64,000 nucleotides of DNA, from assembly GCF_022346545.1 (NCBI RefSeq), contig NZ_JAKRNU010000006.1, positions 1-64,000 of the forward strand. Reading direction: 5' to 3'. Under the pieces are notes generated by a model. It was given only the letters and a program-made list of their open reading frames with translations. It made no database searches and was not told the origin of the DNA. The stretch comes from Sporosarcina sp. ACRSM (GTDB taxonomy: Bacteria; Bacillota; Bacilli; Bacillales_A; Planococcaceae). Position 1 is the stretch's first letter, and each line of letters opens with the position of its first letter. The position numbers and the translations under genes are program-made. Shown here in pieces: positions 25,384 to 34,279 of this stretch.

Positions 25384-26634
25384 TTGAAAATAAAAATTGC
25401 GGTCATCGGGTCTACAGATTTTTGCGAACGCACGAGACAGCTTACCTCAGCTCGGACGGATATCGAGCTGAATTCATATGTATATGAAGAACCGCAACAG
25501 GCGCCCGATTTGATCCGTTCGCTTACACCTTGTGACGTCCTCTTTTTCTCGGGCTCCCTTCCCTACTTATACGCGAAAGAGACCTTGGAAAACATCCCGA
25601 TCCCTTCTGTCTATTTGAAGCAGGACGAAACAGAGATTGCCATTACCCTTCTCCATCTTGCTTTACAAAGGCCGCAGGATTTGAAACGGCTTTCCATTGA
25701 CGTGCGTAGCAAACAGAATATTGAATCTGTGTTAAAAGATTTGAACTGTACAACAGAAAGACCTTTCGTCCATATCCTGCAAGACAATGAACCGATACAA
25801 GCCATCGTTGCGTTTCACAAACAATTGGCGTTACAACAGAAAACGGATATGGCCATCACGAGTGTTCATGCAGTGCACGAACAACTGCACCAGCAAAATA
25901 TCCCGGCCATGAAAATGATTGACCCTGAAAGCTCCATTTTGCGGACGATTGAACTCGCAAAACAGCAGGCCATTTTACATAAAAGCAACGCAGCTCAAAT
26001 CGCGGTCGGCATTGTAAAAAATAATGATTTTTCCTTAGACATAACCCCCACCATCGAAAAGATGGCGTCTATCCTGCAAGCCCATTGGGAGGAAAAGAAA
26101 CAAACATTTACTTTTTTCACGACGATGGGGAACGTTGAACAAGCATTGAAAAGAAACGATTTTCTATCTGCTTACCAACCGTTAGAAGGAAAAGCTGAAC
26201 TGGCTTTTGGCTGCGGGGAGACGATTGTCGAAGCTACTGAAAACGCGCAGTTCGCTCTAGACTTCATACAGCAAAACGATGATCACTCTTTTTATATGCT
26301 GGATAGCGACAAAAAAATGCACGGTCCTTTCCCTGAAACTGGCGTTGCCATTGAAATGAAGGTCAACGATCCCGCCTTAGTGGCAATGGCCGAGAAAACA
26401 AAACTGAGTCCTGCCAATGTTTCAAAACTGCTGTCATTTAGCCATTTCCGTCAAACGAAACAGTTTACCGCACATGATTTAGCCCTCTATTTGAACGTTT
26501 CCCGAAGAACCGCGGAACGGACACTTAAAAAGCTTGTCGACTTCAACTATGCCAAAATCATTGGGGAAGAGATGGCCTACAAACAAGGTAGACCTCGTTC
26601 CCTTTATGAACTTAACCTACCCATATATTTATAA
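25384..26634 (+). CDS. Winged-helix transcriptional regulator of the racemase locus
   Basis: 416 residues from TTG 25384, AAGGTGG 9 bases upstream. The N-terminal third reads like an alpha/beta sensory domain (KIAVIGSTDFCERTRQL, CDVLFFSGSLPYLY). A central domain of ~200 residues is unrecognised. The C-terminal ~75 residues are a helix-turn-helix (FTAHDLALYLNVSRRTAERT LKKL) with a wing (GRPRSLYEL). Divergent from the racemase gene; the repeated motif at 25344 and 28189 is its probable operator. The effector may be an amino acid. Confidence 0.8.
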   Translation: MKIKIAVIGSTDFCERTRQLTSARTDIELNSYVYEEPQQAPDLIRSLTPCDVLFFSGSLPYLYAKETLENIPIPSVYLKQDETEIAITLLHLALQRPQDLKRLSIDVRSKQNIESVLKDLNCTTERPFVHILQDNEPIQAIVAFHKQLALQQKTDMAITSVHAVHEQLHQQNIPAMKMIDPESSILRTIELAKQQAILHKSNAAQIAVGIVKNNDFSLDITPTIEKMASILQAHWEEKKQTFTFFTTMGNVEQALKRNDFLSAYQPLEGKAELAFGCGETIVEATENAQFALDFIQQNDDHSFYMLDSDKKMHGPFPETGVAIEMKVNDPALVAMAEKTKLSPANVSKLLSFSHFRQTKQFTAHDLALYLNVSRRTAERTLKKLVDFNYAKIIGEEMAYKQGRPRSLYELNLPIYL

Positions 26635-26635
26635 T

Positions 26636-26676
26636 AAAAAGGAAAGCCCTCAACATGCTGATGGACTTTCCTTTTT
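26636..26676. terminator. Bidirectional terminator between regulator and nhaC
   Basis: AAAAAGGAAAGCC / GGACTTTCCTTTTT flanks ~14 bases and lies between convergent stops. Confidence 0.85.
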
Positions 26677-26689
26677 GAATAGAGACGAA

Positions 26690-28147
26690 TCACCCTAGGC
26701 TGACTTCTTGATCTTCCAGCTTTTCTTTTTCCAACTCTCTTTTGGCAATTTCCACTTTTTCCTGTTCAGTCAATTTAACAATTGTAAATCCTGTAAACGC
26801 ATACACAATTGAGATGATCGGAACCATGAAGTTCAAAATAGCGTACGGTCCAAACTCGAAAACACTAACCCCTAGCGTACCTAAAATGAAGACCCCACAT
26901 GTATTCCAAGGAATGAACACAGAAGTAAGCGTTCCGCCGTCCTCAAGGGAACGGGATAAGTTTTTCGAGTGTAAGCCTTTATCACGGTATACCTTACTGA
27001 ACATCCTTGCTGGAACAACGATGGAAATATACTGTTCAGAACAGGACACATTTGTTAAAAAGCAAGCCCCGATTGTCGAGACGATTAACGAAGCAGTAGA
27101 CTTCACCACTTTCAACAATTGGTTCACCAACGCTTTCAGCATACCCGAAAATTCCAAGATTCCACCGAAAGTCATCGCAACAATCGTCATGGACACCGTA
27201 TACATCATGGAATCCAAACCGCCTCCATTGAAAAGCCCATCGACCATTTCATTGCCCGTTTCAATCTTAAATCCACTCTGCAACGCTTCAATCCCTCCGA
27301 CAAGCGAACCACCTTGTACAAAAGTTTGGGACAGGAAACCAAGTACAATGCCGACAAGCAAAGCCGGAATCGCCGGGACTTTCAAAGCGACCATAACGAT
27401 GACCGCAAGTGGCACAAGTAAGAGCCATGGCGTAATCAGGAAACTTTCTTGTAACACTTGTGACGTTTGTGCAATTTCGACCGCTTCAATTTGGCTCGTC
27501 GTAAACTTCTTCCCTAAAAAAGTATAGACGCCAAGGGCAATGAGTAACCCTGGAATAGTTGTAAACAACATATGCTTAATATGGTCAAACAAATCTGTAC
27601 CTGTCAAACCGGCCGCTAAGTTCGTCGTATCGGATAATGGGGACATCTTATCTCCAAAATAAGCACCAGAAATAATGGCACCAGCAATCATCCCTGCTGG
27701 AATACCCATACTCAATCCAATCCCCATTCCCGCAACGCCAATCGTTCCCATTGTCGACCATGAACTCCCAATCGCTAGGGATACAATACAACAAATGAGA
27801 CAAATCGCAACGAGGAACCAAGATGGTGTAATAATCTTCAAACCATAGAAAATCATCGTCGCAACAATTCCGCCCCCCATCCACGCACCAATCGTCAAGC
27901 CGACCAACATGATAATGACAACTGCCGGTAGCGCCAATCGAATCCCCTTATACATCATTTCTTCAATGTCTTTCCACGTATAGCCCATTTTCCAAGCGAC
28001 TAACGCAGCTGTCGTTGTTCCAACGATCAACGGAATATGCGGACCTTGCTCTAATTTCACGACGGTGAATATCATTACAATAATCATAACTGTTAAGGGT
28101 AATATCGCCAGCCAAAAACTAACTTCTCTCCCATTCCTTTGTTCCAT
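26690..28147 (-). CDS. nhaC: NhaC-family Na+/H+ antiporter
   Basis: 485 residues with about 12 membrane helices; GGGGG upstream of ATG 28147. NhaC-family signatures: IISGAYFGDKMSPLSDTTNL, SWSTMGTIGVAGMGIG, and FIPWNTCGVFILGTLGV near the C-terminus. Members exchange sodium for protons or for organic anions (for example malate/lactate). Sharing an operator-like motif with the racemase locus suggests it serves amino acid or amino-acid-derivative uptake rather than general pH control; this is inference. Confidence 0.88.
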   Translation of the reverse strand: MEQRNGREVSFWLAILPLTVMIIVMIFTVVKLEQGPHIPLIVGTTTAALVAWKMGYTWKDIEEMMYKGIRLALPAVVIIMLVGLTIGAWMGGGIVATMIFYGLKIITPSWFLVAICLICCIVSLAIGSSWSTMGTIGVAGMGIGLSMGIPAGMIAGAIISGAYFGDKMSPLSDTTNLAAGLTGTDLFDHIKHMLFTTIPGLLIALGVYTFLGKKFTTSQIEAVEIAQTSQVLQESFLITPWLLLVPLAVIVMVALKVPAIPALLVGIVLGFLSQTFVQGGSLVGGIEALQSGFKIETGNEMVDGLFNGGGLDSMMYTVSMTIVAMTFGGILEFSGMLKALVNQLLKVVKSTASLIVSTIGACFLTNVSCSEQYISIVVPARMFSKVYRDKGLHSKNLSRSLEDGGTLTSVFIPWNTCGVFILGTLGVSVFEFGPYAILNFMVPIISIVYAFTGFTIVKLTEQEKVEIAKRELEKEKLEDQEVSLG

Positions 28148-28188
28148 CTAAATTCCCCCAAATCATTTATTTTCACAAAATTAATAAC

Positions 28189-28210
28189 TGTCGCTTAATA
28201 GTCGTTATTA
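28189..28210. promoter_or_regulatory. Operator-like motif upstream of nhaC
   Basis: TGTCGCTTAATAGTCG followed by TTATTA, embedded in a larger inverted repeat TAATAAC...GTTATTA (28182-28210). It matches 25344-25365 at 18 of 22 positions by eye. Confidence 0.6.
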
Positions 28211-28444
28211 GCATCGTAAAGGTTCAGTACCGGAAAGTCAATATGATTCAAAATTATTTTGTAAGCGATTTCACTAATTCGTATAAAAGGGTTATTTCGC
28301 CCCATATGTTTTTCAAGAAATGTCCGCCGCTAGATATTTTAGGTCATTAAGGTTATCACATTGAAATGCAATTTATTGCTTAGAAATAAAAGTTTCCCGG
28401 GAAATAATCCATTTGATTCTGTAACATGGGATTAAGAGCATAAT

Positions 28445-28497
28445 AAAAAGGTTGTATAAAAAATCACCCTTTCGGCATTTTTTCATACAACCTTTTT
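28445..28497 (-). terminator. Terminator of the hut transcript
   Basis: AAAAAGGTTGTAT pairs with ATACAACCTTTTT around ~27 bases; 15 bases beyond the yjiH-like stop. Confidence 0.8.
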
Positions 28498-28511
28498 CCT
28501 CTCTATGCTGT

Positions 28512-29846
28512 CTAAAGTATCAAATACGCAATCGGCGTTACAATTATAATTGTTAGAATGACCCGCACCACCCATAGAAGGACGAGTTGAGGAATCGATA
28601 TTGGAATTTCCGTCGACACAACACAAGGGATAAATGCCGAGAAAAAGATGATACCTGAGATGGATACGACCGCAACGACAAACTTCACGATCAACACAGA
28701 CTCTGTCACTAATAATGCAGGCAAGAACATTTCCGCGATTCCAAGCGCACTCGCCTTCGCAACAAGCATTGGTTCAGGAAGTTGCATAGCTAATGTGAAC
28801 GGATAGAAGATATATCCAATCCAGTCAAAAACCGGTGTGAATTCTGCCAATACCAACCCCAATAAGCCAACCGATAAAATAGATGGGAGGATAGCCATCG
28901 CCATAACGAGACCGTCCTTTACATTTACACGGATATTATCCAATAAGCGAGGCGAATTGGATACGGTCGCTTTCGCTTCTTTCCACGCCGCCGCAAAACG
29001 ACTTCCGCTAATTTCTGCTTCCGGCTGGGGAGTTGATCCCTCATAATACTCATCTTTGATCTTGGATAATGGTGGAATCCTTACGGTGATCGCAGTGACA
29101 GCGAATGTCACAACGAGTGTAATCCAAAAGTATGTATTCCACATGTCCATCAATCCAAGTGTTTTAGCGACAATAACCATAAACGTAGCAGAAACAGTTG
29201 AAAATCCAGTCGCTATGATAGCTGCTTCCCGTGCGGAATATTTTCCTTCTTTATAGATACGATTCGTGATGAGAAGACCCAAGGAATAACTGCCGACAAA
29301 GGAGGCCACTGCATCAATCGACGAACGACCTGGCGACTTCCAAATGGGACGCATAATCGGTTTTGCCAATACACCGACAAACTCCAGGAATCCATACCCT
29401 ACTAATAAAGCGAGGAAAGCTGCCCCAATGGGAACAAGTAGACCAACAGGAATGACGAGTTTATCGAACAGAAAAGGACCCATATTTGGATCGAATAACC
29501 ACGATGGACCAAACTGGAAGACAAGCATGATTCCAACGAGCAACCCTATAATATTGAACATCGAAAAAACGATATCAACATTTGATTTCTTCCATTTCCC
29601 TGTAAAAAATGGATAAATTGTTCCCGCCCCAATGACGAGCAATGCATAATAAGGCAAAGCCGGTGTGGCAAACGATTGAATAAACGAAACGATATGATCA
29701 AGCATAATGGAGTTTTTCCCTGCAATTGTCACAGGGATGAAAAACATAAATGCACCAATAATACTGTATACAAAGAATTTCCACATTTGCGGAGATTTTT
29801 GCGTAGCGACTTCTACTTGTCTATTCACCTCTTGATTTGTCGTCAT
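28512..29846 (-). CDS. YjiH-family membrane protein (nucleoside-recognition/Gate domain)
   Basis: 444 residues from ATG 29846, with AGGGG 7 bases upstream; the longer frame back to 29894 overlaps hutG and lacks a site. About ten membrane helices, including the Gate-type segments KSPGRSSIDAVASFVGSYSLGLLI and EAAIIATGFSTVSATFMV. Last gene of the hut transcript (29 bases after hutG), so it is a candidate transporter for histidine or a degradation product. B. subtilis uses an unrelated permease (HutM) at this place. The role is inferred from position. Confidence 0.85.
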   Translation of the reverse strand: MTTNQEVNRQVEVATQKSPQMWKFFVYSIIGAFMFFIPVTIAGKNSIMLDHIVSFIQSFATPALPYYALLVIGAGTIYPFFTGKWKKSNVDIVFSMFNIIGLLVGIMLVFQFGPSWLFDPNMGPFLFDKLVIPVGLLVPIGAAFLALLVGYGFLEFVGVLAKPIMRPIWKSPGRSSIDAVASFVGSYSLGLLITNRIYKEGKYSAREAAIIATGFSTVSATFMVIVAKTLGLMDMWNTYFWITLVVTFAVTAITVRIPPLSKIKDEYYEGSTPQPEAEISGSRFAAAWKEAKATVSNSPRLLDNIRVNVKDGLVMAMAILPSILSVGLLGLVLAEFTPVFDWIGYIFYPFTLAMQLPEPMLVAKASALGIAEMFLPALLVTESVLIVKFVVAVVSISGIIFFSAFIPCVVSTEIPISIPQLVLLWVVRVILTIIIVTPIAYLIL

Positions 29847-29874
29847 ACTGAATCCCCTTCCCTTTCCCCTCTTG

Positions 29875-30846
29875 CTAGTTCGAGCTGCAGACACGCCCCG
29901 TGATCAATTGCATCCATGCATAGACACCGATTTTGACTGTTTCAGATACTGCAGAATCTTTGCTTGGATCCAGACAGACAAAATCAATATGCTGAACAAT
30001 TTGATGTTTGCCAATTTCAAGCAAAGCATCAAACAATTCAATCGCTGTCATTCCTCCCGGTGTAGATGCAGGGACGCCCGGTGCAACGGATATATCGAGT
30101 ACATCCTTATCGACCGTGACATAGATCCGGTCCACTTTCGAAGATAGCTGATGCAGTGCCTCTTCAATCGTTTCGACTATCCCCTGTTTACGCGCTTGCT
30201 TTAATGTCACCATTTGAATCTGATGCTTTTTAGCGTAGTCGATAAGCGGTTTTGCATTGTAATAGCCATGCAATCCGATATTGATAACATGTTCTCCTTT
30301 GATAACGCTTCCATCAATGAGTTGCCGGATTGGCGTTCCATTGGCCGGGCCTAATTCGGCTGGATCTCGCACATCAAGATGCGTGTCAAGCTGCAAAATT
30401 CCAATTGTTTCTTCCGGATGAACATCCTTGATCCCTCGCACTGCACACGCCGTTGTCGAATGATCCCCACCAATCATACATGTCAACGTCTGAGGATAAC
30501 TGGCCGTAAGAGAGGCCGTCGCTTCTTGGATCCGTTGATGGGATGTTAGGATATCGGTCGTATGCATCGTGACATCCCCGGCATCCACAACGCGAAACGG
30601 GCTCAAGTCGACATCTTCATCTAAATTATAGGTTGCAAAGCTTTTCCACATTTTTCGAAATTCATTTGGATATAACGAAGCGCCGGATACACTGATAGAT
30701 GACCGTGATAAGGGCGCCCCATAGAGGATGAGATCGGGTTTATCCGATCCTTCCCCGAGGGGAGCAACCCATTGATGAACATGAGTTGCCTCCCCTCCGG
30801 TTACATTCCAGGACCATTCAGGCGGTTGAAGCCAATGCTGTTTCAT
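29875..30846 (-). CDS. hutG: Formimidoylglutamase
   Basis: 323 residues from ATG 30846 (AGGTGG upstream), overlapping the hutI stop by 4 bases. Arginase-family binuclear manganese enzyme: GGDHSTTA, LQLDTHLDVRD and VTVDKDVLDISVAPGVPAS hold the metal ligands. It releases formamide and glutamate from N-formimidoylglutamate, the last step of the hut pathway. The order after hutI and hutU supports the assignment over arginase or agmatinase. Confidence 0.92.
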   Translation of the reverse strand: MKQHWLQPPEWSWNVTGGEATHVHQWVAPLGEGSDKPDLILYGAPLSRSSISVSGASLYPNEFRKMWKSFATYNLDEDVDLSPFRVVDAGDVTMHTTDILTSHQRIQEATASLTASYPQTLTCMIGGDHSTTACAVRGIKDVHPEETIGILQLDTHLDVRDPAELGPANGTPIRQLIDGSVIKGEHVINIGLHGYYNAKPLIDYAKKHQIQMVTLKQARKQGIVETIEEALHQLSSKVDRIYVTVDKDVLDISVAPGVPASTPGGMTAIELFDALLEIGKHQIVQHIDFVCLDPSKDSAVSETVKIGVYAWMQLITGRVCSSN

Positions 30847-32105
30847 TTGCCCACCACCTGCACACCTTTTTTCCATACGGATTTCACATGATTGACACCA
30901 AAGAAATATTGGATTTCTTGATAGTTTTTCGCATCCCATAAGACGATATCCGCCTGTTTTCCCACTTCGAGAGAACCGACTTTGTCTTCGCTCTTAATCG
31001 CACAAGCCGCATTGTATGTTGCCGCCGTCAATGCTTCAGCCGGCGTCAAGCGCATAGAAATACAGGCCAAGTTCATGACAAGTGGCATAGACGTCGTAGG
31101 AGATGAACCCGGATTGCAGTCCGTAGAAATGGCGACAGCTACTCCTTCGTCAATCATTTTCCGTCCAGCTGCCGCTTGCTCTCGTAAATAGAGGGCGGTA
31201 GCAGGAAGTAAACAAGCAATCGTGCCAGCCTCCGCCATCGCTTTGATACCTTCATCTGAAGCTTTCAGTAAATGTTCTGCCGAAATAGCACCGACCTTTG
31301 CAGCTAGCTCCGCACCACCATATGACTCGATTTCGTCGGCGTGGATTTTCGGAATTAGCCCCATACGCTTTCCTGCCTCCAATACACGCTCCGATTGTTC
31401 AGGTGTATAGACGTCTTTTTCACAAAACACATCATTAAAGACCGCAAGCTTTTCTTCGGCAATCACAGGCAGCATTTCATCGATCAATAAGTCGACAAAT
31501 TCGTCTTCCCGTCCTTTGTATTCAACCGGTACGGCATGTGCCCCCATGAATGTCGGTACGATGTCAATGGGATGTGTTTCCTGCAACGTCTTCATGACCC
31601 GAAGTTGCTTCAACTCCGTTTCCAAATCCATGCCGTAACCGCTTTTCCCTTCAATTGTCGTAACACCATGTTCTAAAAATAAATCAAGACGTTTAGTCGT
31701 CTGCTCGATCAATTCCTCTTCCGATGCTTCGCGTGTCATTCTCGTAGTCGCATGGATGCCTCCGCCAGCATTCATAATTTCCATATATGTGGCACCTTCG
31801 AGCCGCTTCTCAAATTCACGCTCACGGCTACCTCCGTATGCGACATGTGTATGAGGGTCTACTAACCCAGGTGTCACTAGATGTCCTGTCGCATCCACGA
31901 TTTCCGCCTCATGCTCGCGTCCCGCGTATTGTTTCTCAAGATCTGCTGTGGTCCCAACTGCTTGAATCAAGCCATTTTCAATCCATAGACTGCCGTCTTC
32001 AATTAAACCAAGATCGGACATCGCTTTTTTAGAGCGAGGTCCTTTCTCGGAAGAAGCAAGCGTTGCCAACTGTGCTACATGTTTAATCCAAATTGGTTTT
32101 GTCAT
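30843..32105 (-). CDS. hutI: Imidazolonepropionase
   Basis: 420 residues; the ATG shares its first base with the hutU stop (TAATG), and AAAGGAATTG lies 10 bases upstream. Amidohydrolase fold: VDPHTHVAYGGSREREFEKR for the metal His pair, KSGYGMD, HADEIESYGGAELA and STDCNPGSSPT. It opens imidazolone propionate to formimidoylglutamate. Full length for the family. Confidence 0.95.
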   Translation of the reverse strand: MTKPIWIKHVAQLATLASSEKGPRSKKAMSDLGLIEDGSLWIENGLIQAVGTTADLEKQYAGREHEAEIVDATGHLVTPGLVDPHTHVAYGGSREREFEKRLEGATYMEIMNAGGGIHATTRMTREASEEELIEQTTKRLDLFLEHGVTTIEGKSGYGMDLETELKQLRVMKTLQETHPIDIVPTFMGAHAVPVEYKGREDEFVDLLIDEMLPVIAEEKLAVFNDVFCEKDVYTPEQSERVLEAGKRMGLIPKIHADEIESYGGAELAAKVGAISAEHLLKASDEGIKAMAEAGTIACLLPATALYLREQAAAGRKMIDEGVAVAISTDCNPGSSPTTSMPLVMNLACISMRLTPAEALTAATYNAACAIKSEDKVGSLEVGKQADIVLWDAKNYQEIQYFFGVNHVKSVWKKGVQVVGK

Positions 32106-33781
32106 TATTGATCAATTCCTTTATCAAGCATTGGTATTTTGACCCCTTTTTCGCGTGCCGTCCGCTGCGCAATTTCATAGCCTGCATCTGCATGACGAGC
32201 GATTCCCATTCCTGGATCAGTCGTCAATACGCGCTCCAATCGAATTTCCGCTTCTTTCGTCCCATCTGCCACAATGACCACTCCAGAGTGTATGGAGTAG
32301 CCCATTCCGACGCCTCCCCCATGATGCAATGAAACCCAAGTCGCTCCGCCGACAGCATTGATCATGGCATTCAAGATCGGCCAATCCGCAACGACATCCG
32401 ATCCGTCTTTCATCGCTTCCGTTTCACGGTTTGGTGATGCAACAGATCCGGAATCAAGGTGATCACGTCCGATGACGATCGGTGCACTCAACTCACCGCT
32501 TGCCACCATATCATTGATAATCTTCCCGAAGCGCGCACGCTCCCCGTAGCCAAACCAGCAAATACGAGATGGAAGACCTTGGAATTCGATTTTATCCTGC
32601 GCCATGCGAATCCAGTTGCACAGATGTTCGTTATAGCTGAACTCCCGTAAAATCGCTTCATCCAATTTGTAGATATCTTCCGGATCGCCCGATAGCGCTA
32701 CCCAACGGAAAGGTCCTTTCCCTTCACAAAATTGCGGACGGATATAAGCCGGAACAAATCCCGGGAAATCGAATGCATTTTCAACACCTTCATCTTTTGC
32801 CACCTGGCGGATGTTATTTCCATAGTCAAATGTAATTGCACCCTTTTCCATCATTTCCAACATCGCCCGAACATGTTGAGCCATCGATGCTTTGGATAAT
32901 TTCACATAGCCATCCGGGTCATTCGTACGCAATCGCTCTGCCTCTTCCAATGTCATTTTTGAAGGGATATAGCCGTTTAACGGGTCATGTGCAGACGTTT
33001 GGTCTGTCAATACATCTGGAATGAAGTTGCGCGCAATCATTTCTGGTAAAATATCAGCGGCATTTCCTAATAATCCGATAGACAATGCTTTACCTGCTGT
33101 TTTCGCTTCTTCTGCCAAACGGATCGCTTCCTCCAATGAATCCGTTTTCACATCTGTGTAACGTGTTTCAATTCGGCGGTCAATTCTCGTCTCATCCACT
33201 TCGATACCGATACAAACTCCACCAGCCATCGTCACGGCTAACGGTTGTGCGCCACCCATGCCGCCCAGACCAGCCGTCACCGTGATTGTTCCCTGCAAAC
33301 TACCATTGAAATGCTTTTTCGCTAGTTCTACAAATGTCTCGTACGTCCCTTGCACAATCCCTTGTGAACCGATATAAATCCAGCTGCCCGCTGTCATTTG
33401 TCCGTACATCATCAAGCCTTTTTTATCAAGCTCATGGAACGTCTCCCAATTGGCGTATGCCGGCACAATATTAGAATTGGCAATCAGGACACGCGGGGCA
33501 TCCGTATGTGATTTGAAGATGGCCACCGGTTTACCCGATTGAACAAGCAAGGTTTCATCATTTTCCAATTCTTTTAGGGATTTGACAATTGCATCAAAGC
33601 TTTCCCAGTTTCTTGCCGCTTTTCCGATTCCTCCGTAGACGACTAGTTTTTCCGGGTGCTCTGCCACTTCTGGATCCAAATTATTCATCAACATACGTAG
33701 TGCTGCTTCTTGTTGCCAGCCTTTTGTATTTAATTCTGTTCCTCTATAGCGAATTACCTTTTGTTCTGCAACCGTTTTCAT
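32105..33781 (-). CDS. hutU: Urocanate hydratase
   Basis: 558 residues, normal family length; AGGAGG upstream of ATG 33781. Seen: [13 protein letters not shown], the NAD site [21 protein letters not shown], the catalytic Cys region [19 protein letters not shown] written here as [17 protein letters not shown], and [15 protein letters not shown]. Second step of histidine degradation. First gene of hutUIG-yjiH here. HutH (the first step) and HutP are not in this window. Confidence 0.97.
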   Translation of the reverse strand: MKTVAEQKVIRYRGTELNTKGWQQEAALRMLMNNLDPEVAEHPEKLVVYGGIGKAARNWESFDAIVKSLKELENDETLLVQSGKPVAIFKSHTDAPRVLIANSNIVPAYANWETFHELDKKGLMMYGQMTAGSWIYIGSQGIVQGTYETFVELAKKHFNGSLQGTITVTAGLGGMGGAQPLAVTMAGGVCIGIEVDETRIDRRIETRYTDVKTDSLEEAIRLAEEAKTAGKALSIGLLGNAADILPEMIARNFIPDVLTDQTSAHDPLNGYIPSKMTLEEAERLRTNDPDGYVKLSKASMAQHVRAMLEMMEKGAITFDYGNNIRQVAKDEGVENAFDFPGFVPAYIRPQFCEGKGPFRWVALSGDPEDIYKLDEAILREFSYNEHLCNWIRMAQDKIEFQGLPSRICWFGYGERARFGKIINDMVASGELSAPIVIGRDHLDSGSVASPNRETEAMKDGSDVVADWPILNAMINAVGGATWVSLHHGGGVGMGYSIHSGVVIVADGTKEAEIRLERVLTTDPGMGIARHADAGYEIAQRTAREKGVKIPMLDKGIDQ

Positions 33782-33970
33782 ACTAACGCCTCCTATTTGT
33801 CTATGATTTCATTATAGGGTGTCAATTCTGATTTTATTTTATAACTTAGTGCTATTTTTATGATTTGTTTATTAATAATTATTTAATTTAGCTCTTTTTA
33901 TAATTCATCTCATTTTGAATAGTAGATTATCATTTTTGGCTTGAATTAGAAATAAGATGTGATTTGGGTT
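33782..33970. other. AT-rich promoter region of the hut genes
   Basis: Very AT-rich with no gene. On the minus strand TATAAT lies near 33816, about 35 bases before hutU, with no good -35. No HutP-type antiterminator leader is recognisable. Confidence 0.4.
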
Positions 33971-34230
33971 TTGAGCGTGGGGACATTTTTATGAGCACTT
34001 GGAGCGAGCTTTGAGCGTGGGCACATGATTATGAGCGCCTGGGGCAATCTTTGAGCGCGGAAACATTTTTATGAGCTCCTAGAGCGAACTTTGAGCGAGA
34101 GGACAATTCTATGAGCTCCTAGAGCAATCTTTGAGCGAGAGTACATATCTATGAGCTCCTAAAGCAATCTTTGAGCGAGAGTACAATTCTATGAACTCCT
34201 GAAGCAAGCTTTGAGCGCATGATTCATTCT
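33971..34230. repeat. Phased 20-bp intergenic array, 40-bp higher-order unit
   Basis: Thirteen heads at exact 20-bp steps from 33972 to 34212, alternating TTGAGCG and ATGAGC(A/G/T); the one at 34192 has drifted to ATGAACT. Full 40-bp units start at 33971, 34011, 34051, 34091, 34131 and 34171. Spacers within each half-unit class are alike (for example GACAATTCT and CCTAGAGCAATC). Same head motif as the array at 13975-14380. Lies between hutU and the AraC-type gene; no open frame with a binding site. Confidence 0.95.
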
Positions 34231-34233
34231 CCA

Positions 34234-34272
34234 ATAAAAAACACCATCTCCCATTTATTGAAAGATGGTGTG
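34234..34272 (-). terminator. Terminator of the AraC-type regulator gene
   Basis: On the minus strand ACACCATCTTTC...GAGATGGTGT forms a 9-bp stem followed by TTTTTTATT. Confidence 0.85.
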
Positions 34273-34279
34273 CGACTCC

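Larger units (their letters stand above)
28148..28511. other. Intergenic region upstream of nhaC
   Basis: Holds the operator-like motif (28189-28210) and the terminator of the hut transcript (28445-28497). The 230 bases between are AT-rich with no recognisable gene or RNA. Confidence 0.6.

Noticed and set aside
26742..27527. 261-codon open frame on the plus strand
   Set aside because: Lies entirely antisense to nhaC, whose membrane-protein features are unmistakable; no ribosome binding site.
33800..33840. TTGACA as -35 for hutU
   Set aside because: TTGACA near the start is only three bases before a TATAAT, so the two cannot form one promoter.
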